In this document: positions 20,896 through 32,450 of the stretch, one piece after another
How the letters are laid out: each line of letters opens with the position of its first letter
How positions within the stretch are numbered: the first letter of the stretch is position 1
NCBI GenBank assembly: GCA_017654935.2
Contig: CM065690.1
Span: 26,526,909 to 26,590,908 of the forward strand
DNA: 64,000 nt
Source: Phymorhynchus buccinoides
Taxonomy: Eukaryota; Mollusca; Gastropoda; Neogastropoda; Raphitomidae
Reading direction: 5' to 3'
Notes under the pieces: generated by a model
The model's database searches: none
What the model saw: only the letters and a program-made list of their open reading frames with translations
Told to the model about the DNA's origin: nothing
Program-made: the position numbers and the translations under genes

Positions 20896-21117
20896 CCTCC
20901 CTCCCTCCTGTCTGTAATAATATTAGGCTTTACGTCCTCCCGGCCAAAGCCATATGGGATCATGTCTGTGTCTTGTCTACTGATTTTAAAGACCCATCAG
21001 ATCACGTGTCAAAATCACGGGTTTCACGTGTTTTCCCTCTTATAGCTAACTTGTAAGAAATCTTGTTTTGACCGTCCATAAGGGTCTCTGACCGATTGGA
21101 CGCTAATCTCATCATCA
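20440..21117. mobile_element. 678-bp element with 47-bp perfect inverted ends
   Basis: Positions 20440-20486 and 21071-21117 are exact reverse complements over 47 bp (GATTAGCGTCCAATCGGTCA and continuation). The interior holds a (CT)n tract and the GACGTCCTCCCGGCC fragment of a dispersed repeat. No transposase is present. Inferred to be a non-autonomous fold-back element. Confidence 0.7.
20813..20907. repeat. (CT)n microsatellite
   Basis: About 80 bp of CT grading into (CCCT)n, inside the inverted-repeat element. Confidence 0.95.
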
Positions 21118-21338
21118 CCTTCTTGTTTTGACCAGGTTTGACTCCCATAGAAATGCCCCCAAATTCAAACCAAAACATCGTTTTAAAGAGTAGCCTCAAT
21201 TGTTGTTTTTAGTAGGTTTTACTTCTTCATAGCAGTTTAGTAGTGGAAAGGGTCGGTTGGGAGGCGCTGTAGTAAAATCAGTGGGAGTCTTGGCGTAGAC
21301 TCGTCTCGTGATCCTGCATTTGAACTTGGGGACATTTG

Positions 21339-21460
21339 TAGGTGAAGACGGGGTAAAAAGCCCATGGGCGGGCACATTTGACTGAAATGTGCTTTATTTC
21401 ATGAGATAATTGGCACGGGCTTCTTACCCGCCCATCGGCTTTTTACCCCGTCTTAACCTA
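21339..21460. mobile_element. Fold-back TA-MITE, short copy
   Basis: Inverted ends built on GAAGACGGGGTAAAAAGC pair with GCTTTTTACCCCGTCTTAAC, bordered by TA. It is the same family as the longer copies at 40341 and 53690; this copy lacks their centre and is more diverged. Confidence 0.8.
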
Positions 21461-23448
21461 TGTGGGTCACACCTACCCAGAATCAAACCAAGGGTCTTAA
21501 TCGTGGTGCATCAGTGTGTCTTTAATGTGTGTTTTTTGTCTTCAATTTCGTCTGTATGACGTCTGCCTCTGTCACTCTGTCAGCCTTTCTTATGTGTCTA
21601 TCTCTGTCTCTCCTGTCTTTACCCTCTCTGTCCTGTATATTCTGTCTGTCTGTCTCTCTAACTCTTTGTCGTCTGTCTCTGTCTCAGTGGTCGTGCTGGA
21701 CATTTTGAAAACCAGTCCCATCAGCGACAATTCCCCCAACAACTAGTATCAAAACCAGTCCCAGGGAAACAAAAAAACAATGGAAACCACAGAAACTCAC
21801 AATATCAAAGCCTCTGTTAAAACCAATTATCACTAATATCAGTCCTGGCAAAAAATATCAGTCCCTGGGACTGACAGGTCAATTTTTTTCCAGTAGTTTG
21901 GTTTTGCAATCAGTATTTTACTGAAAACTACCAGTTAACATGATCACTGCTGTCTTTCTCTCGTGTTGGCCTGTCTGTCAGCTGATCTATATATCTCTTT
22001 GTTTTTTTAGACATACGTACACACATCATGTCTGTCTCTTTTCTTTCTCTCTTGTCACTGTCTCTCAATCTCTCTCAGTCAGTTGTCTGTTTCTGTCTCT
22101 CTTTCTCATCATGAATTATCTGTCTCCCTCTTCTTCACTCTCAGCTGTCTTTGTCTCTGAGTCTCTATCTTTTCCTCCCCTTTGTCTTTCAGTGCCTGTC
22201 TTCCAGTTTCTCTATAGGTCTTCTCATCTTTTTTCCCTCTCTTTTTCTTTTCTGTCTATGTCTCCCCCACCCCCCCCAACCCTCCCTCTCTCTCTCTCTG
22301 TGGGTGCGCCACACTTCGCCAAACCACACTTCGCCAAACCTTTGATGTTCACTCTCGGCACCGACAACCCCTCCCCAAGGCCGCTAGTGCACGAAAAGTA
22401 ACATCTCGCCAAAAACCACTCTGTGTGTGTGTGTGTGTGTGTGTGTGACAAAGTGTTCACAAGTTACTGACTAAGATGGCGGTCTCCCATAATATGGCAC
22501 GCTCCTTGTGGCCGGATATGACGACACGTGGGTACAAGCCATAGGGAAAAGAGACCGGATGTTTATCTTCCCCTGTACAGTCTTTGCTAACACCCACCCC
22601 CCCCCCCCCCCACCCACCCCACCCCCCCCACCCACCCCACACCACTCCATTTCCTCGGTTCTTTCTGTTTGTTTCAGTCTTGGCTTCTTCTTTTTTCTCT
22701 TTTTTTTTAAAACTGCAGATTGAGCACACAGGCCTCATTCGTTTCCCATATTTAAAGTTAATTTTCATAATTTTAAGCAATTAAAAAGATGCCTTTGAAA
22801 AGAAAATACAGGGTCACCGTGCTACTTTTCTTGTAATTCGTGGTCGAAATGTGTGTGTGTGTGTGTGGGGGGGGGGGGGGGGATTTTCGGGTAAAATCAG
22901 GTCTACTGAAAAATTGCACCTTTCATACACTTAAGTTATTAATAACTTTCAATTAATCTTGCCTGATACTGCAACCTACGTAGTATCAGAATCTATCTCA
23001 AATGGTAAGGAAATATAATTTAGTCAATAGGAAATTTAAGAAAATTATTGCCGTATTAACACATGTTTCCCTAAATGTTATTGTTCGAATGCCTGTAGAA
23101 AGAAACTCAACGATGAAATCATTCTAGGTGTTTTTTTTATAATAGATGAAATAATGTATATTTTCCATACTAAACACAAAAAACAGTGTCACCGTGCTTT
23201 TACACATTTTCAACCCCACCCCTATTTTTCCACCGGACTCACGTCAAGACTTAATACTTTTGTTGTTGACAGTTTTATGAGATTTGTTCTTTTAGTAACG
23301 CGGTTTTAGTAGTTACTAAGAAATTAATATGTTTAAAATAATCATTATATTCTAACAATGCAAACATTTTAGCGATGTACTTTTCACAAATATAAATAAA
23401 CTTGTATATTTCAAAAAATGTCTTGCACCACTGGGAGTCCCCTATATT
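21461..23448. other. Pyrimidine-rich and low-complexity intergenic DNA
   Basis: TCTGTC-rich DNA at 21540-22300, a (TG)n at 22421-22446, a C-rich tract at 22596-22640 and a (TG)n-(G)n at 22852-22881. A duplicated CCACACTTCGCCAAA lies near 22309-22335. Frames here are composition artefacts. Confidence 0.5.
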
Positions 23449-23499
23449 ATGCTAGCACGCGTGCACGATCAAATCCTTAGCCCCACATGGCCGAAAGGC

Positions 23500-24540
23500 C
23501 GAAGAGGGCGTAAAGCCTTAATAATAAAACAAGGGCGTCGCCGAGCGGCAGACATGTCCGTCACCAGCAATGCCACGCACTTGCGACACCCCGTAGAGTG
23601 TCACATCCTGACACAAAATTGGAAGGGATTCTGTCTTCTAGTTCACGAGATACAGCTTGAAGAAGAAACATATAGCGCAAAGAAGGAAATTTCGGTTTTC
23701 AAGGTCACACTTCAAGGTCAAGGTCAGCATGGTGATAATTTATGCTCGGATGTTTTCTTCTCTAGGGTATACAGTACCACACACAATCTGAAGCGCTTCT
23801 GTCAAGTACCAATGTGGAAAATATGGCTTAAAGCCCAATGTGTAGACCCCTACCACTTTCAAGGCCTACGGATCGCCCGGACCGTGACCTTGACCTTGAT
23901 CGGTATGCCACCATCAGAACGGGCATAAGCCAAAGTACCTTCATGCCAAATTTGAAGACTCTAACACTAACGGTGTGGGAGTTATGGTCCCTGAAAGATT
24001 TTCGGTTTTCAAGGTCGTACGCCAAGGTCAAGGTCATGACGGCAATATGGTTTGCGCGGATGCCTTCCTCTCATGGTGACACACCAGCACACACAATTTG
24101 ACGTGATTCTGTCAACCCGTTCGAAAGATATCCTTGGGACAGACAGAAGGAGAAAAAAATGACCCTCCGATTTTCAGGCTCCAGTGATCTTTTTTTACCT
24201 TGACCTTGACCGTGATCGGTATGCCATCATCAGAACGGGCATAAGCCAAACCACCTTCATACCAAGTTTCAACATCCTATGTTGATCGGTGCCCGAGATA
24301 TGGCTAAAAATAGATTTTCGGTTTTCAAGGTCGTACGTCAAGGTCAAGGTCACGACGGCAAAATGGTTTGCGCCGATCTCTTCCTATTAAGGAGGCACAC
24401 CTTCACACAAAATTTGACGCGATTCGGTCAAGCGGTTCGGGAGATATCCTTGGGACAGTCAGAAGGAGGGGGGGGGGGGGGGGGAAAAAAAAAAAAAAAA
24501 AAAAAAATACAAACCAGCCCATCGCAATAGTCCGTCTTGG
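23500..24540. repeat. Dispersed repeat rich in TCAAGGTCA, about 2.5 tandem segments
   Basis: Recurring blocks (GATTTTCGGTTTTCAAGGTC, TGATCGGTATGCCA, ATATCCTTGGGACAG) repeat with about 300-bp period between 23690 and 24450. They carry TCAAGGTCA or its complement at many sites (23712, 24028, near 24340, near 23885 and 24198). It opens with a GGGCGTCGCCGAGCGGCAGACATGTCC-type end near 23535 that reappears inverted at 62884-62918, so the family is mobile. It ends in G18A23 homopolymers. Confidence 0.8.
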
Positions 24541-24599
24541 TGACGGACTAAAAAAACCGATCAAATCCCTTTCCCCCCATATTTCCCAAAATCCAAAGT

Positions 24600-25290
24600 A
24601 AAAAGAATTGTCCCATATGGCTTAGGCCGGGAGGACGTAAAACATTATATTTACACGATCAATCACACTCAGGCCGAAGAGGGCGTAAAGCCTTATTTCG
24701 TCGACGATCAATCACAGAGATTCATTCTGATCGCTTCTCGGCCTTTTGGCTAAGACAGTGATTCAGGAACAAAAATTTTTGTTTATACCTTGGTTTGTTT
24801 GTTCAGCCCGTCGTACATGGCAAAAGCCGATACGCGACCTTAAACTGAACTTCCATCTATCACAGAGAGAGTAGGCCAGTTCATTCAACGCTACACCTAT
24901 CTGTATTGATAAAAAAATCGGGACTTTACTGGAGTTGCACTGCCTCCGGGCATTGCCTTCAGTATTGTTCCCACCATCTTTGTATCTACAATTGTCCCAT
25001 ATGTGTCTGTTCCAGATCGAGAGGACGTAAAACACCATTTTTCGTTCGTTCAGGCCAGTTCATTCACAATTTAATAATTTAATATTTTATACTAAATACT
25101 TGTGGCGGTGCCATAGCCGATGAGGTTTAACCGAGGCGTGGTCACTGCTACAGCTATCTGTATTAATAAAAAAATCGGGACTTTACTGGTTTCGTACTGC
25201 CTCCGGGCATTGCCTCCAGTATTGTTCCCACCATATTTGTATTTACAAATGTCCCATATGAGCGTTTTTCAAAAAAGGCCGAATTACAGA
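24600..25290 (+). repeat. Two tandem copies of the 'GCCGATGAGG' dispersed repeat
   Basis: Units of roughly 230 bp contain AATCGGGACTTTACTGG, CTGCCTCCGGGCATTGCC, ATTGTTCCCACCAT and GAGGACGTAAAACAC in order. The second has GCCGATGAGGTTTAACCGAG at 25109. Other copies lie at 30780-30878 plus 32118-32450 (interrupted) and 57720-57920 (minus). No coding frame is shared between copies. Confidence 0.8.
24730..24755 (+). pseudogene. U2 snRNA 5'-end fragment (26 nt)
   Basis: These 26 bases, ATCGCTTCTCGGCCTTTTGG followed by CTAAGA, equal the highly conserved first 26 nt of U2 snRNA. Homology then stops: the branch-point-pairing region that should follow (GTAGTA) is absent. It is therefore a truncated U2-derived piece, perhaps the head of a snRNA-derived SINE, not a working gene. 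Confidence 0.7.
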
Positions 25291-26140
25291 ACTCGCAAAT
25301 GATGAAAAAAGAAGTTTGTCAATTACACATTTTTACACTGTCTTATAATTTCACAGACCCTGAAATACCTCAAAGTGGATTATGCCGTTTTTTATACATG
25401 CTTCTTAGCCGTTATGAATTTTTAACGAATTAAATCTATAAAAAAAGTAATTCGTGCAACAAGTTTCTTTTTTTTTCTTCTAAGGAAAGGAAAGGTTGTT
25501 CATTCGTTTAAAATATATTTGATTTAGCAGTAGACACTGCTCTTTTAAACACCAATTGCGAATTTAGTCCTTGATGAAAAACATGTCCGTTTTTCTAACA
25601 GAAATAACGAACTTTTGGGAAAAAAAGGTGTTTTAGTAGGAATCAACACCTATGAAAAATGAATGCGCGGCACTATGTTTACAATATTGTTTTTACAGGT
25701 AACGTGGGCAAATATGAAGACAATCCAAACATAGAACGCATGACTTATAGAGTATTTTGGGCGAAATATCTTATTTAGTTTCGTTGCATCATGACATTCT
25801 ATTCTACGTCACTGACGCTTATCGCGTCAAGATATTAAGCGAGTAAGGCGAAACATCTCAGATGTTAACAATTACTAGAATTAGGAAAACTTCCTTTTGC
25901 CGTTTTACATTAATTTTATATTATAGCACAAAGTTTTCAAACGTTTCCTATGAAACAGATCTAAATGGGCATATACAAACGGCATGTTGCAGTACCTGTC
26001 ACATGTTACACTGACGTTCTTCCGATCTATTTAAGACGGGCGTTGACTTATTTTGCGGCTCTAGGGGCTGTACATTCCTTTTATTTGTTTTCTTTCTTTG
26101 TTTCCTTATGAGGAAATGGGTTGTAATATGCACACGTGCG
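25291..26140. other. AT-rich intergenic DNA, nothing recognised
   Basis: No exon, element end or tandem structure was recognised. Confidence 0.4.
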
Positions 26141-26804
<664 letters not shown>

Positions 26805-26805
<1 letters not shown>

Positions 26806-27490
26806 ACAACAAAGCTTGTTACTTCCCTCATCCTATCTCGTATTGACTACTGTAATGCTCTCCTTTCTGGCCTATCAGTCTCTTCTCTATCTTGTCTCCA
26901 GCGTATTCAAAACACAGCTGCTCGTCTTGTCCTTAGGAAGAAAAAGTTCGATCATGTTAGCCCTCTTCTCCGTTCTTTGCACTGGCTTCCTGTCGCAGAC
27001 AGAATTGAGTATAAATTAAACACACTTTGCTATAAATATATCCATAAAGCTGCTCCATCTTACCTCTGCGACATTATTTCCATCTACACGCCAGCTCGCA
27101 CTTTACGTTCAGTTTCTGACCCTCTTTCTCTCCAGATCCCTAGTAGGTATAAGCTTTCAACCGTTGGTTGGCGCTCTTTTGCTGTCTCAGGACCGACCTC
27201 CTGGAACAAACTTCCTCTCTCCCTCCGTCAGCGACCGACCCTCTCTGCTTTCAAAGCTAACCGCAAAATCCACCTGTTCCCCCCGTCATTAAAGCTCCGC
27301 TCTCTTTCTCTTCTCTCTCTTGCCATTAGGTCTGTTTCTGCTATGTTCCATTTATGTCATCCGTGTGTGTTCGCTTTGTATTACGTTTTTGTATGAATGC
27401 GCTATGAATGCGAACGTGTGTGTGCGCTCTGATTTGATTTATATCAAGATTCAGCGCCGTATAAATACTGTATGTTGTTGTTGTTGTGTG
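26805..27490 (+). mobile_element. CR1-like LINE 3' fragment
   Basis: Starts abruptly after the (TG)n. A frame to 27396 encodes the reverse transcriptase C-terminal region with SRIDYCNALLSGL, RIQNTAARLVLRKK, LLRSLHWLPV and SLRQRPTLSAFKANRK. The 3' tail GCGCCGTATAAATACTGTAT runs into (TTG)n at 27474-27486. The end is close to intact while everything 5' is missing, a classic 5'-truncated insertion. Confidence 0.85.
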
Positions 27491-27554
27491 TGAGTATACG
27501 CATCAGTGTGTTGTGTGCGCACGAATAGGCCTACGTGTGTGTGAGTGTGTATGC

Positions 27555-27596
<42 letters not shown>

Positions 27597-28608
27597 ATTG
27601 GTCACTATAAACAAATTCTAGCCCAGCCAGCCAGAATAGCATCTGCCGCCTCGGAGACGACCGACTTGGCACGCATTAGCAGACATGTTCTTGTTGGATG
27701 CCCTTATCAGCTCAGCTTCTTCCGTGGCCTCTTCTCATGACACACACTTGCTGAATTTGGTCGACTACTGCATGTGAACATTACTTGGTCTCATCCTTCT
27801 GCCACAGTTTATCGCTGCTTTTCCTTGCCACATACTAGTCGTTTATTTCCGTTGATTTTTACAACCATGCTCATTCACAAACTGATCACTTTTCAGTCAA
27901 TCAGTCATTCAATCAATCACATTTATTGTCCTCTTAAAAGACAGGTTTTGCTACCTTTGCTGTTAGAAAATTATTGTCCAACACTCGACTCACATTAGGC
28001 CTATGTGTTTCGCATTGCCATTATTGAAAATGCTTGAAGGCAAACATGTAATATAGCTTATGTGTCAGCGACCCTCTTCAGTTTTCTTTTACAATTTAAA
28101 AAACAGAACTTTCGATTGCTGTGGTAGGATTTTCCATGTGCCGAAATGGCACATATATTATATTAGTAGGACCTACTATTATTTCCTCAATATTATTTCT
28201 TATTACCAAAAAGTACGTTGGCATTTTTATTTTATGTTATGTTAAGTGTTCTTATCATTTTTTTCCTTTTCCTTTTTATCTAATAGATACATTGGTGAAA
28301 AGATGTAATATTAAACTACTGAACTGAACTGTATTCCCACAAACCACTGGTCCCACACTTTAGTTTTATATCCACGATACTAGTCCCACATATCCCACAT
28401 ACTGCTATTCCAACAGTGTCTTTCTGTTTCTGCTGAACCTAGACAAACACGGAAGAAGCTGAGCTGATAAGGGCATCCAACAAGAACATGTCTGCTAATG
28501 CGTGCCAAGTCGGTCGTCTCCGAGGCGGCAGATGCTATTCTGGCTGGCTGGGCGAGCACGCGCATACACAAGCACACATACGCACTCACGCGCACACACA
28601 CACACACG

Positions 28609-28664
<56 letters not shown>
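27491..28664. repeat. Region framed by a 106-bp perfect inverted repeat
   Basis: Positions 27621-27726 and 28448-28553 are exact reverse complements (GCCCAGCCAGCCAGAATAGC to CTTCTTCCGTG), 721 bp apart. Each arm is bordered on its outer side by a GT or CA microsatellite (27561-27594; 28583-28664). A partial third copy lies near 37460-37530. The 721-bp spacer is AT-rich without a gene. Confidence 0.8.
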
Positions 28665-28665
<1 letters not shown>

Positions 28666-29560
28666 ACACCAGGAACCAGGGGCGGACCAGATGATTCGTA
28701 ACTGTTCCGCCTGGGGTTGAAGGAGCTGCATAGGCCATAGCCAGCCAAGAAATCCTTCCACCAGGATTTTTCAGTACCGTGTCTGTTTTGTTCAGCAGGG
28801 GAGGAGGGGGGGGGGGGGGAGGAGGGGGTGGGGGTGGTGCAGACCACCAACCTACACACAAGCTACAACTTCCTATTACCGAAACCAAAGACATCAACAT
28901 GAAGTTTTTGTTCAGCAAGGATGGGGGATGAGTGTGTGTGAAAGCGCACGAAAGCCCACACAGGCGTTTTACATCCTATCTTTCAGTCATACACACCTAA
29001 CGCGAGCCTGTACCTTCTATAAGGTACATCCGGGGAGGGGGGGGGGGGGGATTCCTTTCACGGCCTACCTTGCTTTCTAACACTCAAACATACTATTCAC
29101 AGTATGTCATTGGGGGGGGGGGGGGGGGGGGGGTCACCCCCCCCCCCCTGGGGGGGGGGACCCCCCTGGACCCCGAAGAACCCTGGACCACCGCCCCTGG
29201 AAGCGTATCAAATGATTCGTAAGGGGGTTGGTGTGGGTGGGGGGGGGGGGGGGGGGGGTCGGCAGAGAGTCCAGGGAGCTGTATAGATCCTGGGTTAATG
29301 TGTAGTGGCCCAGTGGGAGCCCAGGGGGCAAAGACGGTCCCCAGCAATTGTGCAATTTAGAGATTATTAAAGCAAAAATTGAGTCATTTTACCCCTGTAG
29401 AAGATACATGCTTTGGGAAAAGGGGGGGGGGGGGGGGGTCCTGAAACACTGGAATCCCTCGTCAGATCCGCCATTGCACACACACACACACACACACACA
29501 CGCGCGCGCACCACACACACATACACACACACTCGGTATAGATCTAGGCATGTACGAATA
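28665..29560. repeat. G/C homopolymer-rich repeats
   Basis: Poly(G) tracts at 28807, 29035, 29113, 29238 and 29422, with an adjoining poly(C) at 29137. The text between them includes two versions of a GGACCA-GATGATTCGTAA block (28684 and 29200). A CA/CG microsatellite lies at 29476-29540. No gene. Confidence 0.7.
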
Positions 29561-30778
29561 CAGGCCGGCCTATCAATATCATGTGGCTTGTCCCCATACA
29601 TTCACCTCCGTTCGTGATGAAGAACAACAACAAATAACAAGTAGACTAGAACACTGCTGTGTCAAATAATTCCCATGATTTGGCTGTGTTAAATTGTTTC
29701 ACGGCACCTGTGTGTAGTAGATGATACATTCATTCTTTTGAGCGCAATGAAAAATGACCGTCTCTTCTACTCACGGACCTACTAATCACTACTATGTAAG
29801 TTCGTGCTTCTACTGGCAGTTTATTTCCACAGGGGGCGACAGACTTTTATAAGTTTACGTCACGAAAACAGCCTGGTATGACGTCATTTTCCAATGCACA
29901 ACTGACAGCAACTGATATTGAACTTTTCACAATCTATTCTCAAAGTTAGGAGTTGACCAGAAGAGAAGCGGACACACCCATCAGCAACTTCCGCCTATGG
30001 CGGATCGTAACGAGAGTGACCGTAACGATAGTGACAAAATGCATTAAAAAAACATATTTCTCTTTGTAGGGTAGATAAGTGAAAAATGTTTAGATCTATA
30101 TTGAAAGTAATCCTGAGGACCGTTCCTCTGAATCTATTCACGTTTTTATTTGAATCGTTTTTAGCATCGAAATTAGCGTAACGATAGTGACATTTTAAAG
30201 AAAAGTGCCTTACTCGGATGAGAAAAACGGACCTAAAATGCTCAACAGACGTTGCTAAGCGTTCCAGTTTCACATTCAGTCGTTGAGAGGAGAAGTGATG
30301 TAAATCTTTGCAAAGTCTTAACATTGAAAAATAGACTAGTCATTGGCTATTGAGGAAAACGTGTCTTCGTAACGATAGTGACATAATTCTGACGGACATT
30401 GACATTTGGTGCTTCGAAGTGCCGTCAAAATGCAGATTTTTTTTTCTCAAAGGCATACTCATCAATTTTCCGACGTACACGTTAATTACATTATTTTTCA
30501 TATTATTTTGGCATCAAATACTTTCACTTTGCTTGCTGAGATGTCTTCAAAATTTCAGTGCACATCAAAAGACACGCATTTTGGGGCACCCCTTGTGTTC
30601 AGAGTGCGTAATTTGTGTGTGAAAATGAAGAAATAGAAACTTATTTTTGTGTGCAATTTACAGGTAACATATCAAATTCTTCATTAATTTGCAGCAACTA
30701 CAAATTTGCTGTCAATAACCTCTCCCATATTTTTTTAATTTGTTAAGACACATTTTTCGGCCTTTTTTGAAAAATGCT
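29561..30778. repeat. Intergenic DNA with dispersed CGTAACGATAGTGACA copies
   Basis: CGTAACGATAGTGACA occurs exactly at 30021, 30178 and 30368, with a variant CGTAACGAGAGTGACC at 30006. Spacings of 157 and 190 bp do not fit a simple tandem repeat. No coding sequence is seen. Confidence 0.6.
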
Positions 30779-30878
30779 CATATGTGTCTGATTCAGACCA
30801 AGAGGACGTAAAACACAATTTTCGCCATTCACAATTTAATAACAGTTGTGGCGGTATGATTTATGGTTTAGCCGATGA
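30779..30878 (+). repeat. Left part of interrupted 'GCCGATGAGG' dispersed repeat
   Basis: Carries CCAAGAGGACGTAAAACACA, ATTCACAATTTAATAA and ends GCCGATGA at 30871-30878, where the LINE begins. The right part resumes at 32118 with the same eight bases. Confidence 0.8.
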
Positions 30879-32117
30879 TTGATTGATTGATGTTGTTTAT
30901 AGCCCCGTCGACTGCTTCGGCCATTTCAGGGCTATCACCACGTCAAAATTTGAGCACATAAGATCATAGTTTAAAATCCGACCACGTGATATCACAGTTA
31001 AGAATATACAATTAAAAACGTAAAAATTTGAAACAAAAGTTAAAAAAGGGATTCAAATTTAGTCGTGTATAAAAACCTTACACAGTTAAAAGCTTACAAT
31101 TGATGTTTTAAAAACTTAACACGACTTTTTATACCTTATTAAAAAAATATTCACGTCTTTTAAAAAACTAAAAATCATGTCTGGCGGCACATCACGGAAC
31201 AACACCTTCATTGATTCTGCCGTGTAGTATTTTCTTCTGGTGTCATAGAGGTCTCAACAATCAAGGAGAATGTGTTCGATTGAGACACGAGCGTCGCACG
31301 GCACACAGTAGGGAGGGTCTTCTCCCTTCAACTGAAACGCATGCGTAAAGTGTGAGTGTCCCGTGTGTAACCGACACAGGACAGTTTCTTCCTTCCGGCC
31401 GCCAGCAGCCGGAGGAAGACGTTCCTTCAAGTTTGGACATACAGAGTGGAGTTTATTATCCTCCAGCAGGTTCCCCTCCTCCTGCCACAGACTAAAAACG
31501 TGAGTTGCGACCTTTGATTTCTTGTCCGAAGATGGAATGAGACATATGTCTGGACGGTCTTTCACGGCGTCCCTGGCCAGGCGGTCCACCTCCTCATTCC
31601 CCCGGATACCGACGTGACCAGACGAATGTCATATCCTTTAGATTTCAAGCTGGTGAAGAGATCAAACATTTTGTAAAAGATCAGGATGGTTAAGGTTTCG
31701 AGCCGAAATGGCTTCTAATACAGGAAGAGAGTCTGTGCAAATCAAAAACTTTTCCTCATCAGACTCTCGGATCATTTTCAGAGCAAGGACAAGGGCAGTG
31801 AGTTCAGCCGTGTATACAGAGCTTTCATTCGGGATATGTTTAGAAGAACTTAGTCCGGATGAAGGGATGTACGCAGCAGAGGTGACGCCTTCTTCAGATT
31901 TGGAACCGTCAGTGAAAACCTTTTTATGTTTGGGAAGTTTGGAACACATTTAAAAAAACATCTGTTTGTAGGCTAAAGAACTGGTGGAGTTTTTCCGGAA
32001 AGAGGCAAGGTCAAATTTGATTTCAGGGGACGATAGTGTCCATGGCGGCTTTTCTGGAAATTTGGAAGAGTCTGATATCACTCCAATGTCAATGTCTGCC
32101 TCTTCCAGGTGAGGGAG
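30879..32117 (-). mobile_element. 5'-truncated I/Nimb-type LINE with RNase H, 8-bp target duplication
   Basis: The minus strand encodes an RNase H domain starting VFTDGSKSEEGVTSAAYIPS (about 31905), continuing through SVYTAELTALVLALKM and CTDSLPVLEAI to GHVGIRGNEEVDRLARD (about 31610). Next come CRLHTGHSHFTHAF and a CVPCDARVSIEHILLDC-type zinc motif. RNase H is diagnostic of the I group of LINEs. The 3' end is (TCAA)n-like at 30879-30892. GCCGATGA flanks both sides. Frame breaks near 31950 and 31620-31660 make it defective. Confidence 0.85.
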
Positions 32118-32450
32118 GCCGATGAGGTTTAACCGATGCGTGGTTGCCGCTACACCTATCTGTATTGTTGAAAAATCGGGACTTTACTGGAGTTGCACTG
32201 CCTCCGGGCGTTGCCTCCAGTATTGTTCCCACCATCTTTGTATCTACAGATGTCCCATATGTGTCTGTTCCAGACCGAGAGGACGTAAAACACAATTTTT
32301 CTTCTTCTATTCACAATTTAAAAACTCGGGACTTTACTGGTGTACTGCCTCCGGGCATTGCAGCCAGTATTGTTCCCACCATCTTTGTATTTACAAATGT
32401 CCCATATGTGTCTATGACCGAGAGGACGTAAAACACAATGTTTCATTCAT
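32118..32450 (+). repeat. Right part of interrupted 'GCCGATGAGG' repeat plus a second unit
   Basis: Starts GCCGATGAGGTTTAACCGAT and follows the family order to GAGGACGTAAAACACAA (32280). A partial second unit from about 32328 to 32440 repeats GGGACTTTACTGG to AGGACGTAAAACAC. Confidence 0.8.

Noticed and set aside
23449..23928. 159-codon plus-strand frame
   Set aside because: It translates the TCAAGGTCA dispersed repeat; other copies do not keep the frame.
24730..24900. Functional U2 snRNA gene
   Set aside because: Similarity stops after 26 nt; the branch-site recognition region and Sm site are missing.
31254..31949. Host RNase H-like gene
   Set aside because: The order of RNase H, Cys/His motif and (TCAA)n tail with an 8-bp target duplication shows a LINE remnant.
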